DNA from: an uncultured Bacteroidota bacterium
Lineage (GTDB): Bacteria > Bacteroidota > Bacteroidia > Bacteroidales > VadinHA17
Direction: 5' to 3'
Assembly: GCA_903824785.1 (NCBI GenBank)
Contig: CAIJYD010000078.1
Span: forward strand, 304,611-368,610
Length of the DNA: 64,000 nucleotides
Within the stretch, counting starts at the first letter, position 1; the number at the start of each line of letters is the position of its first letter. The position numbers and the translations under genes are program-made. Below the pieces are notes generated by a model. The model worked only from the letters and a program-made list of their open reading frames with translations. It searched no databases and was not told the DNA's origin. Positions 1-12,696 of this stretch are shown in pieces.

Positions 1-480
1 ATAATTATTGCAGGCTATTCCAATTCAGCTTCTGGATTTGTTGTTGCCTTCTCTGATATGTACGGATTCTGGTATAATCTGGTAACTGCAATTCTGATTG
101 TTGTATTTACCTATTTCTATACAGCAATTACTATCAATCCTGTACAGATGGCAGAGGATATGAAGAAAAACGGTGGCTTTATTCCGGGTATTAAACCTGG
201 AAGAAAAACAGTGGAATTCTTCGATACTATCATGTCGAGGATAACATTCCCGGGGTCAATTTTTCTTGCAATTGTTGCTATCCTTCCATCAGTGGCAGTG
301 AAAGCAGGTGTTACACAGCAATTTGCACAATTCTATGGAGGCACATCACTTCTCATTCTTGTAGGTGTTATTCTTGATACCCTTCAACAGATTGAAAGTC
401 ATTTGCTTATGCGTCATTACGATGGTCTTATGAAAACAGGCCGTGTTAAAGGCAGAACCGGAGCAGGTACTTCGGTATAA
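1..480 (+). CDS. secY: Protein translocase subunit SecY, C-terminal part (truncated by window start)
   Basis: Frame 1 is open from base 1 (IIIAGYSNSASGFVVAFSDMYGFWYNL...TGRVKGRTGAGTSV); SecY C-terminal TM/cytoplasmic pattern; followed by map-infA-rpmJ. Confidence 0.93.
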   Translation: MIIAGYSNSASGFVVAFSDMYGFWYNLVTAILIVVFTYFYTAITINPVQMAEDMKKNGGFIPGIKPGRKTVEFFDTIMSRITFPGSIFLAIVAILPSVAVKAGVTQQFAQFYGGTSLLILVGVILDTLQQIESHLLMRHYDGLMKTGRVKGRTGAGTSV

Positions 481-498
481 TTAGTTTAGCGTTCTTTG

Positions 499-1281
499 AT
501 GTTGTATTTAAAAACTGATGAAGAGGTCGGATTGTTAAGAGAAAGCAATATGCTGGTGTCAAGAGCACTCGCTGAAATTGCTTCAATTATCAAGCCCGGA
601 ATTACCACTCTTTATCTCGATCAGATTGCCGAGGAGTTTATTCGCGATAATGGCGCTACTCCGGCTTTCAAGGGATATGGTGGTTTTCCGAATACACTCT
701 GCACATCTGTTAACGACGAAGTGGTTCATGGTATCCCATCTGACTATATCCTTAAAGAAGGTGACATAATATCAGTTGATTGCGGAGTGATATTAAACGG
801 ATGGTACGGCGACAGTGCATATACCTTCCCTGTTGGCGAAATAAGCGATGAGGTTAGACGCCTGCTCGAATATACAAGAGCATCACTGGAGGATGGAGTG
901 AAAGAGGCTATTGCCGGAAACAGAGTCGGAGACATCTCTTTTGCAGTTCAGACCAAAGCAGAAAGCGGAGGATATACGGTGGTAAGAGAACTCGTAGGAC
1001 ATGGTCTGGGAAAAAAATTGCATGAACAACCTGAAGTTGCAAACTGGGGCAGGAAAGGAACAGGACCAAAAATGGAAAAAGGACTTGTTATCTGCATTGA
1101 ACCAATGATAAACGCAGGAAAAAAAGAGACAATGCAGATGAAAGACGGATGGACAGTCAAAACAACTGATGGAAAACCTTCTGCACATTTTGAATATGCC
1201 GTTGCAGTTAATAAAGGAAAAGCAGATATATTAACAACTTTTGAATTTATTGAAAAAGTTTTAGAAAAATTGAAATCGTAG
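499..1281 (+). CDS. map: Type I methionine aminopeptidase
   Basis: ORF with [45 protein letters not shown] motifs; ORF track starts at TTG 496, ATG at 499. Confidence 0.95.
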   Translation: MLYLKTDEEVGLLRESNMLVSRALAEIASIIKPGITTLYLDQIAEEFIRDNGATPAFKGYGGFPNTLCTSVNDEVVHGIPSDYILKEGDIISVDCGVILNGWYGDSAYTFPVGEISDEVRRLLEYTRASLEDGVKEAIAGNRVGDISFAVQTKAESGGYTVVRELVGHGLGKKLHEQPEVANWGRKGTGPKMEKGLVICIEPMINAGKKETMQMKDGWTVKTTDGKPSAHFEYAVAVNKGKADILTTFEFIEKVLEKLKS

Positions 1282-1282
1282 T

Positions 1283-1501
1283 ATGGCTAAACAATCATCA
1301 ATTGAGCAGGATGGCACTATCATCGAAGCCCTTTCAAACGCAATGTTCAGGGTGGAACTCGAAAACGGACATGTGATAACTGCACATATCTCGGGAAAGA
1401 TGAGAATGCACTATATAAAAATCCTGCCGGGTGATAGAGTAAAGGTGGAGATGTCCCCATATGATTTAACTAAAGGTAGAATAACATTCAGGTATAAATA
1501 A
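1283..1501 (+). CDS. infA: Translation initiation factor IF-1
   Basis: 72 aa, [56 protein letters not shown]. Confidence 0.97.
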   Translation: MAKQSSIEQDGTIIEALSNAMFRVELENGHVITAHISGKMRMHYIKILPGDRVKVEMSPYDLTKGRITFRYK

Positions 1502-1515
1502 GAAATATTAAGGTA

Positions 1516-1632
1516 ATGAAAGTAAGAGCATCTGTAAAAAAGCGCAGTTCTGACTGTAAGATAGTCAAGAGAAAAGGTCGCATTTACGTTATTAATAAGA
1601 AAAATCCCAAGTTCAAACAGAGACAGGGATAA
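1516..1632 (+). CDS. rpmJ: 50S ribosomal protein L36 (bL36); not in the supplied ORF track because it is short
   Basis: Manual translation [38 protein letters not shown] between infA and rpsM. Confidence 0.97.
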   Translation: MKVRASVKKRSSDCKIVKRKGRIYVINKKNPKFKQRQG

Positions 1633-1671
1633 TTTTAACTAATTTTGCACATCATTTAAGAAAAGTTTTAT

Positions 1672-2049
1672 ATGGCACGTATTGTTGGTGTAGATTTACC
1701 AAGAAATAAAAGAGGCGAGATTGGCCTGACTTACATCTACGGTGTAGGCAGAAGCATTGCTCAAAAAGTACTCGATGAGGCTGGTGTTGACAGGAATGCA
1801 AAGGTCCAGGAATGGACTGATGATCAGATCAATACTATCCGAAGAATTCTGAACGATAATTATAAGCTTGAAGGTGAACTCCGCTCAGAGACACAGATGA
1901 ACATCAAGAGGCTTATGGATATTGGCTGCTACCGCGGTGTGCGCCACAGAATCGGACTGCCTTTAAGAGGACAGAGCACAAAGAATAACGCCAGAACCCG
2001 AAAAGGGAGAAAGAAAACTGTTGCAAACAAGAAAAAAGCTACTAAATAA
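1672..2049 (+). CDS. rpsM: 30S ribosomal protein S13
   Basis: [34 protein letters not shown]...[18 protein letters not shown]. Confidence 0.98.
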   Translation: MARIVGVDLPRNKRGEIGLTYIYGVGRSIAQKVLDEAGVDRNAKVQEWTDDQINTIRRILNDNYKLEGELRSETQMNIKRLMDIGCYRGVRHRIGLPLRGQSTKNNARTRKGRKKTVANKKKATK

Positions 2050-2056
2050 TTAGATT

Positions 2057-2446
2057 ATGGCAAAGAAGACTGGAGCATTAAAAAAGAGAGTAGTTAAAGT
2101 TGAACCGTTAGGCCACGCCCATGTTCATTCATCATTCAATAATATTATTATTACCCTGACAAATAATTCGGGTCAGGTAATTTCATGGGCATCTGCAGGC
2201 AAAATGGGATTTAAGGGTTCAAAGAAAAATACCCCTTATGCCGCACAGATGGCATCTGAAGAATGTGGAAAAGTAGCTTACGATCTGGGACTGAGAAAAG
2301 TAAAGGTGTTTGTTAAAGGACCGGGCTCAGGACGTGAATCAGCAATCAGGTCTATCAGCAATGTTGGCATAGAAGTTACAGAAATAGTCGACGTAACACC
2401 AATGCCTCATAATGGCTGCCGTGCTCCCGGAAGAAGAAGAGTATAA
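2057..2446 (+). CDS. rpsK: 30S ribosomal protein S11
   Basis: [42 protein letters not shown]...[13 protein letters not shown]. Confidence 0.98.
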   Translation: MAKKTGALKKRVVKVEPLGHAHVHSSFNNIIITLTNNSGQVISWASAGKMGFKGSKKNTPYAAQMASEECGKVAYDLGLRKVKVFVKGPGSGRESAIRSISNVGIEVTEIVDVTPMPHNGCRAPGRRRV

Positions 2447-2491
2447 AAAATTATAAAATTGATTATTTGTAAGTTATAAATTTATAGCACG

Positions 2492-3100
2492 ATGGCAAGA
2501 TATACTGGCCCAAAAACAAGAATAGCAAGAAAATTCGGAGAACCTATCTTCGGCCCCGATAAGCACCTGGAAAGGAAAAATTTTCCACCCGGGCAGCACG
2601 GAATGAACAAGAAAAGGAAGAAAACTTCAGAATACGGTGTTCAGCTGAGAGAAAAGCAGAAAGCAAAGTATACTTATGGTATGCTTGAGCGTCAGTTCCG
2701 CAATACTTTTGAAAAAGCTTCAAGAAGTAAAGGCGTTACAGGTGAAGTACTTCTGCAGCTTCTCGAAGCACGTCTCGATAACGTAGTCTTCCGTCTGGGT
2801 GTTTCTCCAACAAGGGCAGGCGCACGTCAGCTCGTGTCACACAGGCACATAACCGTTAACGGAACTGTTGTAAATATTCCCTCATTTCAGTTGAAACCCG
2901 GTGATATTATCGGCGTTCGTGAGAAATCAAAATCCCTTGAAACGATAGTTGATTCGCTCACAACCAGAAAATACACCAAACTTTCATGGCTTGAATGGGA
3001 TGACACACAAATGGCAGGTAAATTTATGAACGTGCCTGAACGTACTGATATTCCTGAAAATATTAAGGAACAACTTATTGTTGAATTGTATTCTAAATAA
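2492..3100 (+). CDS. rpsD: 30S ribosomal protein S4
   Basis: [24 protein letters not shown]...[31 protein letters not shown]. Confidence 0.98.
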   Translation: MARYTGPKTRIARKFGEPIFGPDKHLERKNFPPGQHGMNKKRKKTSEYGVQLREKQKAKYTYGMLERQFRNTFEKASRSKGVTGEVLLQLLEARLDNVVFRLGVSPTRAGARQLVSHRHITVNGTVVNIPSFQLKPGDIIGVREKSKSLETIVDSLTTRKYTKLSWLEWDDTQMAGKFMNVPERTDIPENIKEQLIVELYSK

Positions 3101-3119
3101 TAATATTAAGATAAATTCT

Positions 3120-4112
3120 ATGGCCATTTTATCATTCCAGAAGCCTGATAAAGTAATAATGCTGGAAGCGGACGACAAACACGGAAAATTCGAATTCCGT
3201 CCGCTTGAACCTGGCTATGGTATTACTGTAGGCAATGCACTGAGAAGAATCCTTCTCTCTTCACTTGAGGGTTTTGCAATAACAACTGTTAAGATCGAGG
3301 GCATAGATCACGAGTTCTCAACCATAACCGGTGTAATGGAAGACGTCACAGAGATTATCCTGAATATGAAACAGGTTCGTTTTAAAAGGATAATTGAAGA
3401 TGTCGATCATGAAACAATCACATTTAAAGTAAGCGGACAGGATGTTTTCAAAGCCGGAAACCTTAATAATTCATTAAGCAGCTTTGAGGTATTAAATCCT
3501 GAACTGGTTATCTTCAGAATGGAACCTGATGTTAAAATGCAGATAGAGATAACTGTAAATAAAGGCAGAGGTTATGTTCCGGCAGAAGAAAACGAACCTG
3601 CAGACAGTGAGTTTGGACTTATTGCCATTGATGCAATCTTTACTCCTATCAGGAATGTAAAATATACGGTTGAAAATTACCGCGTTGAGCAAAAAACTGA
3701 CTATGAGAAACTTCTTTTCGAGATCGAAACAGATGGATCTATTCATCCTAAAGATGCCCTGAAAGAAGCTGCTAAAATTCTTATTTATCACTTTATGCTC
3801 TTCTCCGATGAGAAAATCACTCTCGATTCGGACGATAAAATGGCAAACGAAGAATTTGATGAAGAAGTTCTGCATATGAGACAGCTGCTGAAAACAAAAC
3901 TGGTCGACCTCGACCTTTCTGTCAGAGCTCTTAACTGTCTTAAAGCTGCAGAAGTAGAAACACTTGGCGATCTTGTCAAGTTTAATAAAAATGATCTGCT
4001 TAAATTCAGAAATTTTGGCAAGAAATCACTCACTGAGCTCGATGAATTGCTGGAATCCATGAACCTTTCATTTGGAATGGATGTGAGCAAATATAAATTA
4101 GAAAAAGATTAA
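3120..4112 (+). CDS. rpoA: DNA-directed RNA polymerase alpha subunit
   Basis: [51 protein letters not shown]; alpha-CTD at end; ATG 3120 preferred over the track start 3078, which overlaps rpsD. Confidence 0.97.
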   Translation: MAILSFQKPDKVIMLEADDKHGKFEFRPLEPGYGITVGNALRRILLSSLEGFAITTVKIEGIDHEFSTITGVMEDVTEIILNMKQVRFKRIIEDVDHETITFKVSGQDVFKAGNLNNSLSSFEVLNPELVIFRMEPDVKMQIEITVNKGRGYVPAEENEPADSEFGLIAIDAIFTPIRNVKYTVENYRVEQKTDYEKLLFEIETDGSIHPKDALKEAAKILIYHFMLFSDEKITLDSDDKMANEEFDEEVLHMRQLLKTKLVDLDLSVRALNCLKAAEVETLGDLVKFNKNDLLKFRNFGKKSLTELDELLESMNLSFGMDVSKYKLEKD

Positions 4113-4140
4113 TTTGAAAACTGGTTAAGGAAATAGAGAA

Positions 4141-4674
4141 ATGCGACATTCAAAAGTTATTAACCATTTAGGAAGAACAAGTTCACACAGGAAGGCGATG
4201 CTTTCAAACATGGCTGCATCACTTATCCTTCATAAAAGGATAACTACAACCACAGCAAAAGCTAAAGCACTCCGTACCTTTGTTGAACCTATTATTACTA
4301 AATCGAAAGAAGATTCAACACACTCAAGAAGAGTGGTATTCAGTTACCTGAAAGATAAAATCGCAGTAGCTGAATTATTCAGAGATGTATCCCCGAAAAT
4401 CGGTGAGCGTCCGGGAGGTTATACACGTATATTAAAAATCGGTAACAGGATTGGCGATAATGCAGATATGTGTATTCTTGAACTTGTTGACTATAATGAA
4501 GCTATGCTCGGAGGAGAAGCTGCTAAAACAAAAACAACAAGAAGAAGAAGAACTACAAAGAAAAAAGAGGATGCTGTTGCTGAAACCAAAGCTCCTAAGG
4601 CGTCAAAAGAAAATGCTGAAAAACCTGTTGCAAAAGCTGAAGAAACCTCAGGAGATTCAGTTCCAGAAGAATAA
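4141..4674 (+). CDS. rplQ: 50S ribosomal protein L17 with Lys/Ala-rich C-terminal tail
   Basis: [45 protein letters not shown]. Confidence 0.97.
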   Translation: MRHSKVINHLGRTSSHRKAMLSNMAASLILHKRITTTTAKAKALRTFVEPIITKSKEDSTHSRRVVFSYLKDKIAVAELFRDVSPKIGERPGGYTRILKIGNRIGDNADMCILELVDYNEAMLGGEAAKTKTTRRRRTTKKKEDAVAETKAPKASKENAEKPVAKAEETSGDSVPEE

Positions 4675-4705
4675 AAAAATGCTTAAAGAAATATTTTAGA
4701 TTAAA

Positions 4706-4741
4706 GGGGATAAGTCGATAAAGACTTTATCCCTTTTTTTT
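4706..4741 (+). terminator. Rho-independent terminator of the ribosomal operon
   Basis: GGGATAAGTC-GATAAA-GACTTTATCCC hairpin followed by a T-run. Confidence 0.85.
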
Positions 4742-4772
4742 GTATATTGTTAAATTGTTTAATATTAAATAA

Positions 4773-6056
<1,284 letters not shown>

Positions 6057-6093
6057 AACCAATCAACCACTGATCGGTTTTAATTCTAAACAG

Positions 6094-6130
6094 AACCCCT
6101 CTCTTAATACTAAGGGAGGGGTTTCTATTT
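6094..6130 (+). terminator. Rho-independent terminator downstream of eno
   Basis: AACCCCTCTCTTA-ATA-CTAAGGGAGGGGTT hairpin then TTTCTATTTTAT. Confidence 0.8.
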
Positions 6131-6162
6131 TATTGTATATAAGGACATTAACGATCGTCGTG

Positions 6163-8127
6163 TTACTTATTATTTACAATGGGCCTGCGCATTATTCTTT
6201 TTTCAACCGGCTGATTAAAAACTATCGGCACCTGCTCCACAACTGAGTTACAGGAATCAAGCTGCAAAGCCCTCACATCGGTTATGCTCAATCTCCCAAC
6301 CAGAGTATGAAGCATCAGAATAAAATTCTGAATATTTGATAATTTAAAGTCACGGGACATTATCCGTTCAATAAGGACAAACTTAAAATCTCCAGGGAAA
6401 CCATTTTTCTTAAGAGAATCATATCCACTTTCAAGCTTTATCTCTCCCGACTTAACCATATCCTCTAGTATCTCCCGGAAATAGAGATTAATCTTCGGAT
6501 CAACCTTAAATCCAATATGAAAATCAATCCTGATAAGGACACCGGGGATAAGATGATTTACCTTGTACTCAAAACGATTGGGCTCATCTACCCTGTCAAT
6601 ATGAAGAAGCCAGTAAATATCGGCCCGCTTTGGCCGCTTATTGAATATTGAATAGATTACCTTCGATTCAACCTGCTCCGGCCTGTTGGCCCTGATAATG
6701 TAAACAAGATTGGTAGCTGTTTTGGGAACAGACTCATCATGTTTCAGATCTTTGAACAACTCATAATATTCACCAAGATTGGAGAATGAGATGTACTTGT
6801 TTTTTAATTTTCTGCCAAAATACCAGCCAAACATTATCAGAAAATAAAGAGAAGCCAGAAGAAGTGTAAACCACCCTCCATATTTGAATTTGTGTAGGTT
6901 GGCTACAAGAAAACTGGTTTCTATAGTAAGAAATACTACCAGAAGGAGTATTGCGAAACGATAGTCAACACCCTTCTGATAAAGATAATAAGTTAACAGC
7001 AGAGTGGTCATTATCATTGTGATAGTTATCGCAAGGCCATAAGCGGCCTCCATGCTCGAAGACTCCCTGAAAAATAATACAACAAGGCTGCACATTATCC
7101 ATAATGACCAGTTTACAAAAGGCAGGTATACCTGTCCCCTGATAAAAGTCGGATTGAGTATCTTTATTTTTGGCCAGAAATTCAGAGAAACTGCTTCGCT
7201 CAAAAGGGTGAATGATCCGCTGATAAGAGCCTGACTGGCAATTATCGAAGCACCTGTTGAGATTATTATTCCTGTAAGGAGAAACCATCTCGGCATTATC
7301 GCAAAGAAAGGATTCACATCTGTTCCGGGTACATAATGCATCATAAGCCATGCTCCCTGCCCGAAATAACTTAAGAGAAGTGTTGTTTTTACAAATATCC
7401 ACGATACGCGGATATTCGCACGTCCGCAGTGACCCAGATCGGAATAGAGAGCTTCAGCACCGGTAGTGCACAGAAAGACAGCTCCAAGAAGTATGAATCC
7501 TCCGGGATACTCAGTCAGGAAACGGATTGCAAAGAGTGGACTAAGTGCGCGGAGAACATCCGGATGGCTGATTAATTGTGTAAACCCCAGAATTCCAAGC
7601 ATCAGAAACCATGCTACCATCATAGGACCGAAAGCTACTCCCATAAAATTGGTCCCGAACTGCTGCATAAAAAAGATTAAACCAAATATAATAAGCACTA
7701 TCGGTATTACCGGAATATCAGGATTAAAGAGCTTTAACCCTTCTATTGAGGAGGTTACAGTAATGGCTGGCGTAATAACACCGTCAGCCAGTAATGCGGC
7801 TCCACCGATCATTGTTAATACTGCCGCCCAGACAGATTTTCTCCTTATCAGGGCAAAAAGGGCAAAAATGCCTCCCTCCCCTTTATTATCGGCCCTGAGG
7901 GTAATAAGGATATATTTAATTGTTGTCTGTAATGTCAGAGTCCAGAAAACGCAGGAGAGCGCTCCGTAAACAAGCAATTCATTAAAATTATCAGCACCTC
8001 CCTGAACAATAGCTTTTACAGTATATAAAGGGCTAGTCCCGATATCACCGTAAACAATTCCCATTGTAACCAGCAGACCTGCAAATGAGAGCTTTTTAAT
8101 ATCTATATGATGACCTTTTTCCTTCAT
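6163..8127 (-). CDS. kup: KUP-family potassium transporter (copy 1)
   Basis: 654 aa; LVTMGIVYGDIGTSPLYTVKAI, multi-TM, GEGGIFALFALI. Confidence 0.93.
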   Translation of the reverse strand: MKEKGHHIDIKKLSFAGLLVTMGIVYGDIGTSPLYTVKAIVQGGADNFNELLVYGALSCVFWTLTLQTTIKYILITLRADNKGEGGIFALFALIRRKSVWAAVLTMIGGAALLADGVITPAITVTSSIEGLKLFNPDIPVIPIVLIIFGLIFFMQQFGTNFMGVAFGPMMVAWFLMLGILGFTQLISHPDVLRALSPLFAIRFLTEYPGGFILLGAVFLCTTGAEALYSDLGHCGRANIRVSWIFVKTTLLLSYFGQGAWLMMHYVPGTDVNPFFAIMPRWFLLTGIIISTGASIIASQALISGSFTLLSEAVSLNFWPKIKILNPTFIRGQVYLPFVNWSLWIMCSLVVLFFRESSSMEAAYGLAITITMIMTTLLLTYYLYQKGVDYRFAILLLVVFLTIETSFLVANLHKFKYGGWFTLLLASLYFLIMFGWYFGRKLKNKYISFSNLGEYYELFKDLKHDESVPKTATNLVYIIRANRPEQVESKVIYSIFNKRPKRADIYWLLHIDRVDEPNRFEYKVNHLIPGVLIRIDFHIGFKVDPKINLYFREILEDMVKSGEIKLESGYDSLKKNGFPGDFKFVLIERIMSRDFKLSNIQNFILMLHTLVGRLSITDVRALQLDSCNSVVEQVPIVFNQPVEKRIMRRPIVNNK

Positions 8128-8204
8128 AAATAACCTGTATGATTCACTAAGGTTTATCTGAAGAAGCCACCAGATTTATGGCCTATCCAGATCTGTCAAT
8201 ACTC

Positions 8205-10148
8205 TTAAATTCTACTGATCCTCAAACCAACAGATTGATCTATTGAAATAGGTACCTGCTCTTCAATGGTATTGCAGGAATCAAGTTGAAGAGCTTTTAC
8301 ATCGGAAATACATAATAATCTCGACAGCCCGTGAAGTGACAATGTAAAATTCTCAAGGCTTGAAAGTTTAAAATCGCGTGGCATAATCCTGTCAATCAGT
8401 ACATAAATAAAATCTGCAGGAAGCGAATGTTTTCTGAGCGAATCAAAACTGCTTTCAAGCTTTATCTCTCCTGATTCGATAAGGTCTTCCAGCACCTCCT
8501 TGAAGTAAAGGTTAATTTTGGGCTCTACCTTAAAACCAATATGGAAATCGACCCTTATCAAGACACCCGGGATGATCTGTGTAACCTGATAATCAAACCT
8601 GTCGGGCTCGTCTATATTGTCAATATGGAGTAACCAGTAGGTATCTGCCCTTTTCGGCTGTTTATGAAATATTGAAAAAATAACCTTCGATTCAACCTGA
8701 TCAGGCCTGTTGGCTTTGATGACATAAACAAGATTGGTTGCGGTTTTAGGAACAGAATTATCCTTCGACAACTCCTTAAACAGCTCAATGTATCTGTCGA
8801 GGTTTGTAAATGTTACATACCTGTTTTTCAGTTTTCTTCCAAAATACCAGCCGTACATGATAATAAAAAAGATCGAGGCAAAAAGAATCGTTGCCCATCC
8901 GCCGTCGTTGAATTTATATAGGTTGGCAACAAGAAAACTACCTTCAATTGTGAGAAAACCAAAAAATATCAGCAGCACTAACCTGTGATTCAACCCTTTT
9001 TGAAATAAATAGTAGGTTAACAGAAATGTGGTCATCATCTCTGTTATGGTAATAGCAAGTCCGTAAGCTGCCTCCATGTTCGCCGATCCTTTGAAGAGTA
9101 GAACCACCAGGCTGCAGGAGATCCAGAGGTACCAGTTAACGAACGGAAGATAAACCTGACCCCTGATAAAAGTCGGATTCAAAACCCTGACTTTGGGCCA
9201 GAAATTCAGTGACACAGCCTCTTTGACAATAGTAAAAGATCCGCTGATTATTGCCTGACTTGCTATGATTGAAGCGGCAGTTGCAATAAGTACACCGGGT
9301 AAGATGAACCATTTTGGCATAATTGCATAAAATGGATTCACTCCTTCTCCCGGAACCCCATTTACCATAAGCCACGCCCCCTGCCCAAAATAATTTATCA
9401 ATAAAGTTATCTTTACAAACAACCACGAAACGCGGATGTTATCTCTTCCGCAATGACCCAGATCGGCATATAGTGCGTCAGCTCCTGTTGTACAAAGAAA
9501 TACAGCTCCAAGCAGAATAAAGCCACCGGGATATTTATCAAGGAACTGAAATGCATATACGGGGTTTAAAGCTTTTAGTATTTCCGGATGCAGTACCAAC
9601 TGTGAGAAACCAAGGATCCCCAGCATTAAAAACCAGATAACCATTATCGGTCCAAATGAGCTTCCTACCAGATTGGTTCCAAATTGCTGGATAAAAAAGA
9701 GTACGGCAAAAATAAAAAGCACAATAACTACAACCGGAATTTCAGCATTAAGAAGTCTCAATCCTTCAATAGAGGAGGTAACTGTAATAGCAGGAGTAAT
9801 TACTCCGTCTGCAAGCAAAGCCGCTGCTCCGATCATTGTCAGAAGGGCTGCCCACGAAGACTTTCTTTTTATAAGTGCAAAGAGAGCCAGAATACCACCC
9901 TCACCATTATTATCGGCCCTTAATGCAATTATTATATATTTGGTTGTGGTCTGTAATGTGAGGGTCCAGAAGATGCACGATAACGAGCCATAGATAAGAA
10001 GCTCATTGAATTCAACTCCTCCTCTTACAATTGCTTTCATTACATATAGAGGGCTGGTTCCAAGGTCGCCAAATACAATTCCAAGAGTTACAAGCACCCC
10101 CGCAAATGAGAGTTTCTTTATATCCAGATACTTACCGGGTCCGTTCAT
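8205..10148 (-). CDS. kup: KUP-family potassium transporter (copy 2, tandem paralog)
   Basis: 647 aa; LVTLGIVFGDLGTSPLYVMKAI; extensive similarity with the neighbouring kup. Confidence 0.93.
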   Translation of the reverse strand: MNGPGKYLDIKKLSFAGVLVTLGIVFGDLGTSPLYVMKAIVRGGVEFNELLIYGSLSCIFWTLTLQTTTKYIIIALRADNNGEGGILALFALIKRKSSWAALLTMIGAAALLADGVITPAITVTSSIEGLRLLNAEIPVVVIVLFIFAVLFFIQQFGTNLVGSSFGPIMVIWFLMLGILGFSQLVLHPEILKALNPVYAFQFLDKYPGGFILLGAVFLCTTGADALYADLGHCGRDNIRVSWLFVKITLLINYFGQGAWLMVNGVPGEGVNPFYAIMPKWFILPGVLIATAASIIASQAIISGSFTIVKEAVSLNFWPKVRVLNPTFIRGQVYLPFVNWYLWISCSLVVLLFKGSANMEAAYGLAITITEMMTTFLLTYYLFQKGLNHRLVLLIFFGFLTIEGSFLVANLYKFNDGGWATILFASIFFIIMYGWYFGRKLKNRYVTFTNLDRYIELFKELSKDNSVPKTATNLVYVIKANRPDQVESKVIFSIFHKQPKRADTYWLLHIDNIDEPDRFDYQVTQIIPGVLIRVDFHIGFKVEPKINLYFKEVLEDLIESGEIKLESSFDSLRKHSLPADFIYVLIDRIMPRDFKLSSLENFTLSLHGLSRLLCISDVKALQLDSCNTIEEQVPISIDQSVGLRISRI

Positions 10149-10310
10149 AATTCCCTATAGATATTTTTGCCGAAAAAATTGAAACAAAAACGGCCAAAGT
10201 TACTAATTATAACTATTTTAAAGATCAGCTTTTCAGGAATAAATTTTTTAATATCAGTATCTTTGAAACCTTTAGAGAAAAAACTGACCCTTTAATATAC
10301 AAAAACTGTA

Positions 10311-11468
10311 ATGAAACATCCTTCTTTTTATCCAGCGCCTCTCCTTCCTGTCATCCTTCTTTTCTCTCTGTTCTTACAGGCTAATAGCCAGAGCCTCACT
10401 GCACCCGGAGACAAAATTTCTCTCCTTTTTATTGGCGATGTTATGGGTCATGATGAACAGATCTGGTCGGCAGAGAACAGAGAGTCTCACACATATAACT
10501 ACGATGATGTTTTCCAATTCATCAAACCTGTAATATCAGAAGCCGATATTGCAATTGCTAACTTTGAGGTGACTCTTGGCGGTCAGCCTTTTATGGGATA
10601 TCCACAGTTCAGCTCACCGGCTGAGCTTGCCGTTGCATGCGCCAATGCAGGCATTGACTACCTGGTAACTGCAAACAACCACTCTGCTGACAGAGGCAAA
10701 AACGGAATCATAAATACTGTAAACAGACTCGACAGTATCGGAATTCCGCATACAGGAACTTTTCTTAATAAAGCCACCAAAGACAGCCTCTCCCCTCTTA
10801 TGATTAAAAGAAATGGCATATCAATCGCACTGCTGAACTATACTTACGGTACAAACGGCATAAATGTGCCGGTACCTGTCATCGTTAATATGCTTGATAA
10901 AGATGTGATAACCGGCGATATTCAGAAAGCTAAAAAAAATAAGCCAGATATAATTATCCTTTTCCTCCACTGGGGTACTGAATACGATACTGTCCCGGCA
11001 AAAGTACAAACCGACCTTGCTGAATATTTCTTATCTTCCGGTGTTGACCTGGTTATCGGTTCTCACCCGCATGTCATTCAAAAAATGGTCTGGTATAATA
11101 ACATTCCAGGTAAGAAAGATGGAATAGTGGTCTATTCTCTTGGCAATTTTGTTTCAAACCAGAGAAAACCTAAAACTGATGGAGGGTCAATTGTAAGAAT
11201 AGAACTCACCAGAAAAAACGACTCGTTTATCATATCAGATGCAGGTTACTACCTTACCTGGGTATATGCTCCGATTGAAAAATACAGGAAGAAATTTTTT
11301 ATTCTGCCATGCTCGGAATATGAAAACAGACGGGAGTTTTTTACAAATCCTGCCGATTACCTGCAGATGGGGAGATTTATTACCGCCTCCCGCGCACTTC
11401 TGAATAAACAGAATCTCAACATTCCTGAATATGTTTTCAATGGCAGCTCATGGCTGTTAAGAAAATAA
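10311..11468 (+). CDS. CapA-family (PGA_cap) metallophosphatase-like secreted protein
   Basis: FIGDVMGHDEQ, NFEVTLGG, TANNHSADRG, LHWGTEYDT, GSHPHVIQ, YSLGNFVSNQ; N-terminal signal peptide. Confidence 0.85.
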   Translation: MKHPSFYPAPLLPVILLFSLFLQANSQSLTAPGDKISLLFIGDVMGHDEQIWSAENRESHTYNYDDVFQFIKPVISEADIAIANFEVTLGGQPFMGYPQFSSPAELAVACANAGIDYLVTANNHSADRGKNGIINTVNRLDSIGIPHTGTFLNKATKDSLSPLMIKRNGISIALLNYTYGTNGINVPVPVIVNMLDKDVITGDIQKAKKNKPDIIILFLHWGTEYDTVPAKVQTDLAEYFLSSGVDLVIGSHPHVIQKMVWYNNIPGKKDGIVVYSLGNFVSNQRKPKTDGGSIVRIELTRKNDSFIISDAGYYLTWVYAPIEKYRKKFFILPCSEYENRREFFTNPADYLQMGRFITASRALLNKQNLNIPEYVFNGSSWLLRK

Positions 11469-11611
11469 CAGACTACTTCGCTGATCTGACAGCTGATATT
11501 TTAAAATTATAATCACAACAGACAGATTATCTCAATTATTATAAATATTATTGTATCGGAATTGAATGTGCTTAAAGATTCAACTGAAAATTTGAATCAT
11601 ATTACTGATAA

Positions 11612-11782
11612 AAAGCACCAGAAGTCTTATTAAAAAACAGTCCCCTGATTGCCGGAGCAATGCTTACCATGATAGCTGAAACAATGCTCCCCAAAGCCTT
11701 TATTACCGGCGGTTCAGTTACAGGCTTATCAACACTTGCAGGCTTTCTGGCAACAATTCTGTTTAAAGTAACTGGAGGATAA
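11612..11782 (+). pseudogene. C-terminal remnant of a ZIP-like metal permease
   Basis: Open frame after TAA at 11609: KAPEVLLKNSPLIAGAMLTMIAETMLPKAFITGGSVTGLSTLAGFLATILFKVTGG*; resembles the ZIP C-terminal TM region; no upstream part present. Confidence 0.5.
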
Positions 11783-11869
11783 CCATTTAGTAACCATACT
11801 ATTTTATCCGTTTTTGAACTTTTCTTAAATTTGCATTTAATTATTAGCTTTGCATAAAATAAATAGCCC

Positions 11870-12517
11870 ATGATGAATTACGATTATAATACACAAAGAA
11901 AAAGGATGGCTTTGCCTGAATACGGAAGAAATGTTCAGAAGATGGTCGATCATATTAAAACCATCGAGGACAGGGATGAAAGAAACCGGGCTGCAAAGAC
12001 AATTATTTCAATAATGGGTAACCTTAATCCTCATCTTCGTGATATCGTCGATTTCAAACATAAATTATGGGATCATCTTTCTCTCATTGCCAGCTTTGAA
12101 CTGGATATTGACTCTCCTTATCCCGTTCCTGAACCTTCCAAGTTTGTCGAGAAGCCAAAACAGGTTCCCTACAGACAGGGTGAGATCAGATATCTCCATT
12201 ATGGCCGTATTATTGAACTTATGATAAATGCCGCCGCTGAAATGGCAGATGGGGATGAAAAAGAGTACCTCACTACCCTGATCGTAAACCAGATGAAAAA
12301 ATCGTACATCACCTGGAACAGAGCCCAGGTTGCAGATGAGGTGATCATCGAGAATATGAGATTATTGTCACGGGGAAAACTGAAGATGACAGAGGGGGTG
12401 AAGATCCTTGAAGTAAGAGAGCTACTTCCTCCTGTTAAAAGAAAACCAATGGGAAAACCTCATGGTAAACAGCAAAATAAACAATATGTAAAGAAAAAAG
12501 GCTACAGCCGTCATTAA
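11870..12517 (+). CDS. DUF4290-type Bacteroidota conserved protein
   Basis: MNYDYNTQRKRMALPEYGRNVQKMVDHIKTIEDRDERNRAAKTIISIMGNLNPHLRD pattern. Confidence 0.8.
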   Translation: MMNYDYNTQRKRMALPEYGRNVQKMVDHIKTIEDRDERNRAAKTIISIMGNLNPHLRDIVDFKHKLWDHLSLIASFELDIDSPYPVPEPSKFVEKPKQVPYRQGEIRYLHYGRIIELMINAAAEMADGDEKEYLTTLIVNQMKKSYITWNRAQVADEVIIENMRLLSRGKLKMTEGVKILEVRELLPPVKRKPMGKPHGKQQNKQYVKKKGYSRH

Positions 12518-12696
12518 GCGGAATCGCCATCATCGCTGTTATCTTTTCAAAAACAAACCAATCGAACTGATTGTATATTTGTGTTCTGAATAAACCTGGC
12601 AACCGGGTTTTGAAAATGAATTAAAGTCAATTGAAGTTTTCCCGCAAAAGCTTTTCCTCTGCCCTTCAAACCTGAGATTTTTTCTCCGGCCGAACT

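Noticed and set aside
3078-3119. Upstream extension of rpoA ORF
   Set aside because: Overlaps rpsD and does not resemble RpoA; the ATG at 3120 gives the expected N-terminus.
7466-7969. 167-aa + strand ORF inside kup (also 9673-9993 in the second copy)
   Set aside because: Antisense shadow ORFs of two well-supported kup genes; the similarity between them follows from the paralogy.
11602-11871. 89-aa minus-strand ORF
   Set aside because: The + strand of the same region encodes a recognisable permease-like C-terminus, so the minus ORF is likely a shadow.
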